A program made the translations under genes and the position numbers. Under the pieces are notes generated by a model that saw only the letters and a program-made list of their open reading frames with translations, did not search any database and had not been told where the DNA came from. From an uncultured Clostridium sp. (lineage in GTDB: Bacteria; Bacillota; Clostridia; Lachnospirales; Lachnospiraceae), in assembly GCA_900552885.1 (NCBI GenBank), contig USBM01000027.1:1-14567 (forward strand): DNA of 14,567 nt, read 5' to 3'. This document shows positions 1 to 7,435 of this stretch, piece by piece. Numbering within the stretch: the stretch's first letter is position 1; every line of letters begins with the position of its first letter.

Positions 1-74
1 TGTTTGTGTCGAAGATCTCTAAGTTATGGTTAGTACAATTTTCTGAAAAAGTTCTTAAAAATGTTGCGAAAAAT

Positions 75-103
75 TTGCCTTTATGAACAAAATCGAATAT
101 AAT
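75..103 (+). promoter_or_regulatory. Probable sigma-A promoter of the sbcD-like/ATPase/PBP operon
   Basis: A perfect -10 box TATAAT (98-103) lies 17 bases after TTGCCT (75-80), which matches the -35 consensus TTGACA at four of six positions. Transcription would start near base 110 and give a leader of about 70 bases before the ATG at 180. AT-rich sequence precedes it. The remaining bases 1-74 show no gene that I can support. The call rests on motif and spacing only. Confidence 0.6.
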
Positions 104-131
104 AAATGAGATACTAGGGTTAAAATGTCTT

Positions 132-145
132 TTGATCCGGATCAA
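132..145. promoter_or_regulatory. Perfect 14-bp palindrome in the operon leader, possible operator
   Basis: TTGATCCGGATCAA is a perfect two-fold palindrome about 20-35 bases downstream of the predicted transcription start and 34 bases before the first start codon. Its position and symmetry would suit a dimeric repressor acting as a roadblock; as RNA it cannot fold well because it has no loop. I do not recognise the binding protein. The core ATCCGGAT recurs in a 10-bp palindrome upstream of the LRR gene (10499-10508). Confidence 0.35.
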
Positions 146-179
146 CATAGATGCCAGACGGTAAGAGGAAGGTGCGAAG

Positions 180-1238
180 ATGAGATTTATACATATGGCG
201 GATGTACATTTAGGGGTACAGCCGGATAAAGGTAAGCCTTGGAGTGAGGCCAGACAACAAGAGATAAAAGATACTTTTGTAAAAGTAATAGAGAATGCGG
301 AGGCAAAGCAGGTAGACTTATTATTGATCGCGGGTGATCTGTTTCACATGCCACCGTCAGAGGGGATGCTTCGGGATGTAGATTATATCCTTTCCAAACT
401 TACAAAGACGAAGACAATCATGATTGCAGGAAGTAATGATTATATGAAGCCGGATAGTCCGATGGCGAATTATAAGTTTTCTTCTAAGACGATCTGTCTG
501 TCGGCTGATAAGATCAGCAATGTGTATATGAAAGACCTCAATACATGTGTTACCGGTTTTTCTTATAACAGTAAGGAGAATGAGGATGATATTCTCAATC
601 ACATTAAGCCGGCGAAGCAGGGAGCATTTAATATCCTATTGGCACATGGTGGGGATGCAAAGCATCTGCCATTTAACAAGAAGAATCTGAAGGAATCGAA
701 CTTTGATTATATTGCATTGGGGCATATACATAAGCCGGAAGTGATCAAAGAGAATGCGGTTATTATGTGTGGATCGTTGGAACCGATTGATTATACAGAT
801 ACCGGAGCGAGAGGTTATATCTATGGTGAAGTGACAGATGGTGTGGTGCATACGGAATTCGTTCCGGTTGCAAAGCGCTGTTACATGAATCTGCTGATCA
901 ATATTAAGCCGGATCATACGCCACCAATGATCGTAGATCTGGTAGACAAACAGATCCGTAATCTGGGTACTCAGAATATATATCGGATCCTTGTTAAAGG
1001 ACAGAATCACAATCGTGATGTGTTTGATTTTAGCAGTCTAATGGATCGGTATAACATTTATGAGGTGGTAACGGAGGCTTCCGGGGAATATGATCTGAAT
1101 GCACTGTATCAGGAGAATCAGAACAATCTTGTAGGCAGGTTTATTCATCAATTATCGGATAATTATTATAATGATGAAGTCTGCAGGAAAGCAGTTCATT
1201 ATGGATTAGATGTACTATTGAAGACAGGAGAACGGTAA
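180..1238 (+). CDS. SbcD/Mre11-like metallophosphoesterase (DNA repair exonuclease family)
   Basis: This is a calcineurin-like metallophosphoesterase of the SbcD/Mre11/YhaO family, 352 residues. Such enzymes use two metal ions to cut DNA ends together with a Rad50/SbcC-type ATPase. Visible motifs are D8-x-H10 (MADVHLG), G52-D53 (IAGDLF), H156 (LLAHGG) and G181-H-I-H184 (ALGHIHKP). The motif usually written GNHD reads GSND at residues 84-87, so the metal-binding Asn and the catalytic His of that motif are not in their normal places. A cap-like C-terminal region follows from about residue 235. The ATG at 180 has the ribosome site AGAGGAAGG (164-172), seven bases away. The stop is one base before the ATPase start, implying translational coupling and a protein complex. 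Family membership is clear; nuclease activity is uncertain because of the altered motif. Confidence 0.88.
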   Translation: MRFIHMADVHLGVQPDKGKPWSEARQQEIKDTFVKVIENAEAKQVDLLLIAGDLFHMPPSEGMLRDVDYILSKLTKTKTIMIAGSNDYMKPDSPMANYKFSSKTICLSADKISNVYMKDLNTCVTGFSYNSKENEDDILNHIKPAKQGAFNILLAHGGDAKHLPFNKKNLKESNFDYIALGHIHKPEVIKENAVIMCGSLEPIDYTDTGARGYIYGEVTDGVVHTEFVPVAKRCYMNLLINIKPDHTPPMIVDLVDKQIRNLGTQNIYRILVKGQNHNRDVFDFSSLMDRYNIYEVVTEASGEYDLNALYQENQNNLVGRFIHQLSDNYYNDEVCRKAVHYGLDVLLKTGER

Positions 1239-1239
1239 G

Positions 1240-2913
1240 ATGAAGATTGAGAAGCTGCATTTACAGGATTTTGGACAATTTCATGACAAAGATATTACAC
1301 TGGATCCTGGCGTTAATATTCTTTATGGATCCAATGAAGCCGGTAAGACCACGACAAAAGATTTTATTGTGGGTATGTTATACGGTATGGATGGTGATAC
1401 AGAGATAAGAATGGATCAGTATGAGAAGCGGAAACCGATTAACGGAGATGCTTATAAGGGTGCCATGGAAGTTACAACGGAGAATGGGGCATACCGGGTA
1501 GAACGGAATTTTCTCAAAAATGAGAAGCAGACCGTTGTGAAGGATTTGAACTCCGGTTGTGAGGTGCCGTTGCAGGAGCCGGGCAATTTAGTTGGAACAT
1601 TGTTTCATACGGATAAAAGCACGTACATGAATACGTTGTGCGTGGGTCAGACAGAACTGGCAACGAATCATATGATCGTAGATAGGCTGAATGACTATAT
1701 TGTTAATATGGCATCTACGAGAGCAGGTGATGTAGATGCTGTGAATGCAATCATGCAGTTGAAAGAAAAGAAGAAAGAATTTGCAAATGAGCCGTTGGAG
1801 GCAAGAGAACAGGAACTTACCGCAAAGCTGCAACTTGATCGGGATTACGATGCTGAGGTTGCGGCGGTAGAGGAAGAGTATAAGAAAGTAGAAGCTGCAT
1901 CCGGAGATAAGAAAGCACAGCTTCAGTTCACCCCGATCAAGAATGCTGCCATGCGTGAAGAAGAGGATGCACTGGAGGATACAGAAGAGGAAGAGACAGT
2001 TGAAGAACCGGAAGAGGAATTGACTGATCGGGAAAAAGACATAAAGATGCTTCAGAATATGGGTAAACGAAGTGTGTTGGATAATGCATTTGTCCTGCTG
2101 TTCTGCGGTTTGCTGTTTATAGCGTTGTTTATTGGTATTGCATGGGTCATTCCTGTGAATATTCCGCAGCTTAAGATGGGTATTATGGGATTTGGTATCT
2201 TATTGGTTGTGATCACGACGGTTCAGGTGTTTTCTAGAAGGGCTAAGTTATACCGCTTGTTAGAGGAGATGGAGATTGAGCAGGGATTTGAGGATGCCAA
2301 GGCAGAAGTGGCAAGTGCACAGTCAGAGGATCAGACGATGCGTAATACACGGCTAGCAGAACTTCGGGATAAGAAGAATGATATTGTAAGGGAACGCAAA
2401 GAACAGGAAGATATGCTGGTTGAGCTCAATGAATTGAAAGAGAAGAAGGCTTCTAATAATGTGGAATTAGCAGCGTTAGATCTTGCTATTCGTACAATCC
2501 AGGATCTGTCTGAAGAGATATATGATTCTTTTGGCGGCGTGTTGAATGAGCAGGTATCGGCACTTGTGTGTAAGATTACGAATGGTAAATATTCAGAAGT
2601 CCGGATCGATGACCGGCTGCAGGTGATGGTTAAGAGCGGTAATTCTTATATTGGTATGGATTACCTGAGCATGGGAACGATTGAACAGATCTATCTGGCA
2701 TTGCGTTTATCCATTGCCAATGTATTGATCACGGAAGATTTGCCGATAATCATAGACGATATATTTGTCACATATGATTATCAAAGATTATATGATACAG
2801 TAAGTTGTTTGGGTGAGTATCTGAATCGACAGATCATTATGTTTACAACCAATCCTGGTCTTCAGGAGATGTGTACACAATTAGGAATTGCGTACAGTGC
2901 GATTTCTTTGTAG
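1240..2913 (+). CDS. Short Rad50/SbcC-like (YhaN-type) ATPase with a membrane hairpin
   Basis: This is a 557-residue SMC/Rad50-type ATPase, the expected partner of the preceding phosphoesterase. The N-terminal half-site has the Walker A motif GSNEAGKTT (residues 30-38). The C-terminal half-site has the ABC signature LSMGTIEQIYLALRL (476-490) and Walker B LPIIIDD (501-507). The second Walker B acid is Asp507 rather than the usual Glu. Coiled coil is predicted around 170-225 and 335-420, with a very acidic stretch at about 239-265. Two hydrophobic segments (about 283-305 and 314-331) sit between the coils, where Rad50 has its zinc hook; no CxxC hook is seen. The length is far below the roughly 900-1000 residues of YhaN or SbcC, mainly from shorter coils. 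It starts one base after the upstream stop, with GGAGA upstream. I infer a membrane-tethered DNA-end processing complex; the substrate is not known from sequence. Confidence 0.85.
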   Translation: MKIEKLHLQDFGQFHDKDITLDPGVNILYGSNEAGKTTTKDFIVGMLYGMDGDTEIRMDQYEKRKPINGDAYKGAMEVTTENGAYRVERNFLKNEKQTVVKDLNSGCEVPLQEPGNLVGTLFHTDKSTYMNTLCVGQTELATNHMIVDRLNDYIVNMASTRAGDVDAVNAIMQLKEKKKEFANEPLEAREQELTAKLQLDRDYDAEVAAVEEEYKKVEAASGDKKAQLQFTPIKNAAMREEEDALEDTEEEETVEEPEEELTDREKDIKMLQNMGKRSVLDNAFVLLFCGLLFIALFIGIAWVIPVNIPQLKMGIMGFGILLVVITTVQVFSRRAKLYRLLEEMEIEQGFEDAKAEVASAQSEDQTMRNTRLAELRDKKNDIVRERKEQEDMLVELNELKEKKASNNVELAALDLAIRTIQDLSEEIYDSFGGVLNEQVSALVCKITNGKYSEVRIDDRLQVMVKSGNSYIGMDYLSMGTIEQIYLALRLSIANVLITEDLPIIIDDIFVTYDYQRLYDTVSCLGEYLNRQIIMFTTNPGLQEMCTQLGIAYSAISL

Positions 2914-2948
2914 AAACTTATTCAAACAACTGGAAATGAGGGAATAAC

Positions 2949-5297
2949 ATGACTGAAAACAGAAAGCCCACACCAGAAGAATTAGAAAAGAAAAGATTGC
3001 GAAAAGCCAAGAGAGAACGGAAGCGCAAGCGTAAGAGAGTAAGAAGAATTATTCTAAGTTATCTGTTTGTTGTATTTGTATTAGTATGTGTCATTGGTGG
3101 ATATTTTGTATATGAGAAGTTTGGTAAAGATGTATTGTCTTACCGGGAAGAGGCGAGAGAGCTGGTTGCAGATTCCTCTGTTGATACATTCCGTAAGGAT
3201 GAGACATCTATTGTATATGATACCAATGGTAAGAAATTGCGGGAAGTAACAGGCGAGAAAGAAGTCTATTATAAGACATATGATGAGATTCCGGCATACT
3301 TTGTGGAGGCGATGGTTTCTGTAGAGGATCGCAGATTCTATGAACATCATGGAGTGGACTATGAAGGTATCATGCGTGCGGCATACATTTTATTTAAGAA
3401 TAATGGTCAGATCACGCAGGGTGCAAGTACCATTACCCAGCAGTTGGCGAGAGGTGTATTTCTTACTAATGAAGTAAGCTATGAGCGTAAGATCAAAGAG
3501 ATATTCATCGCTTGGGAATTGGAGAAAAAGTACAACAAACAGCAGATATTAGAGTTTTATCTGAATACTATCTTCTTCTCCAATGGATATTATGGAATTG
3601 GTGCTGCAGCAAAAGGATATTTCGACAAGGATCTGGATGAACTTTCAGTTGCGGAAGTAGCTTATATTTGTGCCATTCCCAATAGCCCGACATATTATGA
3701 TCCAAGAGTGAATCCGGAACATACCACAGAGCGGCAACATAAGATTCTTAAGGATATGCATGAATTGGGTTATCTGAATGACCTTGAGTATGAGATGGCG
3801 ATGGAAGAGACAGTAGAGTTAGCACCAGAGAAGAAGATCAGTCATGATTATGTCGAGACTTATACGAACTTCTGTGCAACGGAAGCTTTAATGGGGGCTG
3901 CCGGATTTGAGTTTCAGTATAAGTTTGATACAATTGATGAACAGCATGCTTATAATGAGAGATATCGTGCAACCTATGATGAGTATTATGCAACGCTTTA
4001 TACAGGTGGATATCAGATCTACACATCGATAGATCCCAAAAAACAGAAGTTATTACAACAGACCGTGGATGAGACATTATCTGTAGATGAAGATAAGAAT
4101 GATGAGACAGGAATCTATAATCTGCAAGGTGCGGCAACCTGTATTGACAATTCGAACGGTCGTGTTGTTGCAATTGTCGGTGGGCGTACGCAGAATGAAT
4201 TACAGGGTTATAGCTTGAACCGGGCATATCAAAGTGCCAGACAGCCGGGTAGTACGATTAAGCCGTTGATCGTATACACACCACAGTTAGAGCGGGGGTA
4301 TACTCCGCAGACAACGGTAGATGATAATCCATTTGATCGGGCTGATATGCCAGAGAATTCCGGCAAGTCATATTCGGGAATGATTTCACTTGCACAAGCG
4401 GTTGCGGCTTCTAAGAATGTGGTTGCATATCGGTTGTTTGAGGATCTTACACCACAGGTAGGTGCCGAATATTTACTGAATATGAACTTTAATTATCTGA
4501 CGATTGAAGATAGGCAGAATATGGCAGCCTGCCTGGGAGGACTTACATATGGTGCGACCACTGTAGAGATGGCATCCGGATATGCTACGATTGAGAATGA
4601 TGGAGAGTTCCGTAAGCCAACTTGTATTGTGAAGATCACAGATTCCCAGGGGAATGATGTGGTGACAGATAATATTAAGTCAAAGCAGGTATATGAGCTG
4701 AATGCCAGCAGAATGATGACATCTATGTTACAAGGCGTATTTAATGGTGGTACTGCAACCGGATTGGGTATTAGTGGAATGTCCTGTGCAGGAAAGACAG
4801 GTACTACCGATAATAATACGGATGGATGGTTCTGTGCATATACACCATATTATACGATGAGCGTATGGGTTGGATATGATACGCCACAGGCAACAAGAGG
4901 TCTTTGGGGTTCTACTTACCCGGGAAGTATCTGGCATAATTTTATGGCGGAGCTACATGATGGACTGAAAGATATTGGATTCCCGGATTATGAATGGGTA
5001 CGATCTACCAAGGATTGGAAGGATACGCGTTCCAGCTCCGAGGAAGATGATGACAAGAAGAAAAAGAAGAAGAAAAAGAAAGAGAAAGATACTGAGGTTG
5101 AGACAGAAGATACAGCCGCACCAGTAACAGAGGCACCGGTAACAGCTGCCCCTGCAACGGAGGCGACAACGACACAGGCACCTGCCCCGACAACGGAAGC
5201 ACCAACAACGGCTGCCCCGACAACGACACAGGCCCCAGCTACAACACAGGCACCTGCACCATCTACGGAAGCCACAACGGTGCAGCAAACCTCATAA
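2949..5297 (+). CDS. Class A penicillin-binding protein (PBP1A-type transglycosylase/transpeptidase)
   Basis: This 782-residue bifunctional peptidoglycan synthase polymerises lipid II glycan strands and cross-links the stem peptides on the outer face of the membrane. A strongly basic cytoplasmic tail (residues 1-33) precedes one membrane anchor (about 34-56). The GT51 glycosyltransferase domain carries the catalytic Glu126 in VEDRRFYEHHGVD and the GASTITQQLAR motif (158-168). The transpeptidase domain has the three active-site motifs: S435-T-I-K438, S488-K-N490 and K616-T-G618. After about residue 693 comes an acidic patch, a run of nine lysines (703-711), then a Thr/Ala/Pro-rich tail of repeated TEAP/TTQAP units to the end, probably a disordered wall-spanning linker. 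It lies 35 bases after the ATPase, with GAGGG before the ATG, and looks like the last gene of the operon. Confidence 0.95.
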   Translation: MTENRKPTPEELEKKRLRKAKRERKRKRKRVRRIILSYLFVVFVLVCVIGGYFVYEKFGKDVLSYREEARELVADSSVDTFRKDETSIVYDTNGKKLREVTGEKEVYYKTYDEIPAYFVEAMVSVEDRRFYEHHGVDYEGIMRAAYILFKNNGQITQGASTITQQLARGVFLTNEVSYERKIKEIFIAWELEKKYNKQQILEFYLNTIFFSNGYYGIGAAAKGYFDKDLDELSVAEVAYICAIPNSPTYYDPRVNPEHTTERQHKILKDMHELGYLNDLEYEMAMEETVELAPEKKISHDYVETYTNFCATEALMGAAGFEFQYKFDTIDEQHAYNERYRATYDEYYATLYTGGYQIYTSIDPKKQKLLQQTVDETLSVDEDKNDETGIYNLQGAATCIDNSNGRVVAIVGGRTQNELQGYSLNRAYQSARQPGSTIKPLIVYTPQLERGYTPQTTVDDNPFDRADMPENSGKSYSGMISLAQAVAASKNVVAYRLFEDLTPQVGAEYLLNMNFNYLTIEDRQNMAACLGGLTYGATTVEMASGYATIENDGEFRKPTCIVKITDSQGNDVVTDNIKSKQVYELNASRMMTSMLQGVFNGGTATGLGISGMSCAGKTGTTDNNTDGWFCAYTPYYTMSVWVGYDTPQATRGLWGSTYPGSIWHNFMAELHDGLKDIGFPDYEWVRSTKDWKDTRSSSEEDDDKKKKKKKKKEKDTEVETEDTAAPVTEAPVTAAPATEATTTQAPAPTTEAPTTAAPTTTQAPATTQAPAPSTEATTVQQTS

Positions 5298-5321
5298 CAG
5301 AACAGAGCTAATAAGACCGGT

Positions 5322-5355
5322 AGGACTGTGAGATTCGCAGTCCTGTCTGTTTTCT
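5322..5355 (+). terminator. Intrinsic terminator after the PBP gene
   Basis: AGGACTG (5322-5328) and CAGTCCT (5338-5344) form a perfect 7-bp stem around a 9-base loop. Two G-T pairs and a G-C pair could extend it. The T-rich stretch TCTGTTTTCT follows (5346-5355). It begins 25 bases after the PBP stop and ends only 14 bases before the kinase start, so it also forms part of the kinase gene's immediate upstream region and could act as an attenuator on read-through. Confidence 0.6.
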
Positions 5356-5366
5356 AAAGGGTGGAG
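5356..5366 (+). promoter_or_regulatory. Ribosome-binding site that sets the kinase start at ATG 5370
   Basis: The purine-rich run AAAGGGTGGAG lies directly before ATG 5370, with AAAGG nine bases away. An in-frame GTG at 5361 lies inside this run and would have AAAGG touching it with no spacer, so the ATG is the better start. Confidence 0.6.
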
Positions 5367-5369
5367 AGA

Positions 5370-6647
5370 ATGATATTCTTATTGAGTTTGATTCATAATA
5401 CGACTACATTGTTATTTGGTGTGTTTGTCTCGGCTTTCTTTTTGGGAGTTAAGAAGACACGTCATAATATATTTATATTGTCTGTATTCTTCTGGACAGT
5501 GGCTATCTTATATTTTGGGTGCTTTTTGCTGGTGGGAGAGAAAGCCACGATACATATTTATCCACTGCTTGTGCATATACCGCTTATCCTTTTTTTGGTA
5601 CTTTATTACAGATATCATCTGATAAATACGGCCGTCTCTGTATTTTCCGTGTATTTGTGCTGTCAGATCAGTAACTGGGCGGGGCTGGTTGTGTTAGATG
5701 TTACAGGAACAATGCAATGGTATTACATTGTACGGATCATGGTAACGTGTGTCATGTTTTATATCCTTGGATTCCGGGTCTGCCGGACGATGGAGGTCAT
5801 CCTGAACAAAGATACACGGGAGGTTTTTGCCATTGGCTCGCTTCCTCTTGTCTATTACATATTTGATTATGGTTCTACAAAGTTCTCAGATGTGTTGTAT
5901 TCCGGGGATAAGGCAGTTGCGGAGTTCATGGGATTTGCATTCTGTCTTTCATACCTGATATTTGTATTGTTCTATGTGCGCGAATATGAAAAGAAGATGG
6001 AACTTCGGCAGTACAGTAATCTTATGGAACTTCAAGTGCAGTCCGTTCATAAAGAGATTGAATATGTGGAGCAGAGTAAAAGAAGGCTGTCAATCATGAA
6101 ACATGATATGCGGCATCAATTGCATATCATACAGGTATTTCTTCAGGAAGGTCATATTGCTCAGGCAATGGACTATATTAAGGAGATAGATGGTACTTAC
6201 GAAGAGATGAGGGTTGCCAGGTATTGTAAGAATGAATTGCTCAACTCTGTTATAGCAATTTACGAGGGCAGATTTGCTGACCGGGGATTTACTTTAAGGT
6301 GTAATATAGTAACCGAAGAACAGCTTCCGTGTTCAGATACAGCGTTGTGTATGATATTGTCAAATGCTTTGGAAAATGCAATGCATGCGTTAGAAGAATC
6401 GGATAAGACTGATAGATGGGTCAGTCTTAAGATTGCAATGAAAGGGCAGCATTTGTTATTGGAATTGCGCAATCCGGTAGAGAAGATACCACAGTTTGTG
6501 GATGGAATTCCGGTTTCTGCAAAGGACGGGCACGGAATTGGAGTGAAAAGTATCATATATTATGTGGAGCGGATGAAAGGACAGTATCAGTTTACTGTGT
6601 CGGAGCATGTGTTTATTCTGAGGGTCATTATTGGAGGCAAATGGTGA
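5370..6647 (+). CDS. AgrC-like membrane sensor histidine kinase (GHKL ATPase)
   Basis: This 425-residue membrane kinase senses an external signal and phosphorylates the adjacent LytTR regulator. The first 206 or so residues form six or seven hydrophobic segments, as in AgrC/ComD-type peptide receptors. The cytoplasmic part has the phospho-acceptor motif MKHDMRHQLH (His245 counted from ATG 5370), an N box ILSNALENAMHAL (about 328-340) and a G box GHGIGV (about 387-392) of the GHKL fold. The coding region overlaps the regulator start by seven bases, so the two are translated together. No AgrB- or AgrD-like gene lies nearby, so the signal is unknown. No promoter is evident between the upstream terminator and the start; expression may depend on read-through or a promoter inside the PBP gene. 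Confidence 0.9.
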   Translation: MIFLLSLIHNTTTLLFGVFVSAFFLGVKKTRHNIFILSVFFWTVAILYFGCFLLVGEKATIHIYPLLVHIPLILFLVLYYRYHLINTAVSVFSVYLCCQISNWAGLVVLDVTGTMQWYYIVRIMVTCVMFYILGFRVCRTMEVILNKDTREVFAIGSLPLVYYIFDYGSTKFSDVLYSGDKAVAEFMGFAFCLSYLIFVLFYVREYEKKMELRQYSNLMELQVQSVHKEIEYVEQSKRRLSIMKHDMRHQLHIIQVFLQEGHIAQAMDYIKEIDGTYEEMRVARYCKNELLNSVIAIYEGRFADRGFTLRCNIVTEEQLPCSDTALCMILSNALENAMHALEESDKTDRWVSLKIAMKGQHLLLELRNPVEKIPQFVDGIPVSAKDGHGIGVKSIIYYVERMKGQYQFTVSEHVFILRVIIGGKW

Positions 6648-7351
6648 AAGTCGGTATTTGTGATGATGAGATGTGTTTCATTGAGACAATTCGTCATCTT
6701 ATAGGAGAATGGAGCCGGGAGAATGCGGTTCCGGTTACAATATATGAATTTACGAATGGGGATGATCTGATAAAAGCGCATCAGGAGCAGTGTATGGATC
6801 TTATTATTCTGGATGTGATCATGCCATTATTAAACGGAATTGATACAGCACGTGAGTTGCGGTTGTCAGATATGAAGGTGCCGATTATATTTCTGACATC
6901 GTCGAGGGAATTTGCAGTTGAATCATATGATGTCAGAGCGTTTCATTATCTGATGAAGCCGGTTGATGCAGCAATGTTTTATAAAGTGATGGATCGTTTT
7001 CTGGCAGAATGTAAAGCTAAAAAAGAGACTGTCTTTGTCAGAATTGCAGGGGGAAACTGCAACATTACGTTAGATGAGGTAGAGGTTTTGGAGGCACAGA
7101 ATAAGCAGGTTGTCATCTATTTTGTAAATGGGACTACTCTGGAGATCAAAGAATTATTCTCGGAATGTGCCAATGTGTTTACCTTGGAGAAAGGATTCTA
7201 CCGATGTCATCGAAGTTATATTGTGAATATGAATTATATTGAGCAGTTCACGAAGACGCAGGTAATTACCAAAGGTGGGGTACAGGTTCCGATATCGAGA
7301 AGTAATTATGTTGCATTTAAAGAAGCCTATTTTTGTTATATGTTTGAATAA
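6641..7351 (+). CDS. LytTR-family response regulator (AgrA/LytR-like)
   Basis: This 236-residue regulator has a receiver domain with acidic pocket D8-D9, phospho-acceptor Asp58 (IILDVIMP), Thr86 and Lys106 (MKPVD). A LytTR DNA-binding domain follows from about 130 to 232, including the FYRCHRSYIVN segment typical of the fold. LytTR proteins bind imperfect direct repeats upstream of target genes, often those for secreted or surface factors. GGAGG (6633-6637) is three bases from ATG 6641 and six from the next codon, GTG 6644, so the true start may be either; the product would differ by one residue. It is the partner of the kinase it overlaps. Confidence 0.93.
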   Translation: MVKVGICDDEMCFIETIRHLIGEWSRENAVPVTIYEFTNGDDLIKAHQEQCMDLIILDVIMPLLNGIDTARELRLSDMKVPIIFLTSSREFAVESYDVRAFHYLMKPVDAAMFYKVMDRFLAECKAKKETVFVRIAGGNCNITLDEVEVLEAQNKQVVIYFVNGTTLEIKELFSECANVFTLEKGFYRCHRSYIVNMNYIEQFTKTQVITKGGVQVPISRSNYVAFKEAYFCYMFE

Positions 7352-7387
7352 GAATGGCAGATGATCAGTTGAACACCTGCCATTCTT
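7350..7387. terminator. Strong hairpin between convergent genes, probably bidirectional terminator
   Basis: AAGAATGGCAG (7350-7360) pairs perfectly over 11 bp with CTGCCATTCTT (7377-7387), with a 16-base loop. The T-rich TTTGTGTT follows on the plus strand, and CTTATTC leads out on the minus strand. The first arm begins inside the TAA of the regulator gene. The minus-strand LRR gene ends at 7436, so this single hairpin can serve both converging transcripts. The rest of 7388-7435 shows nothing else. Confidence 0.75.
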
Positions 7388-7435
7388 TGTGTTGATAGTC
7401 GTGGATAATTGTATATTCTATGTTAGTCGGTTGAG

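Noticed and set aside
4953..5288. Three long minus-strand frames opposite the PBP tail, Cys- or Val/Ala-rich
   Set aside because: They are complements of the repetitive Thr/Ala/Pro and lysine codons; there is no ribosome site and the composition is that of low-complexity shadow.
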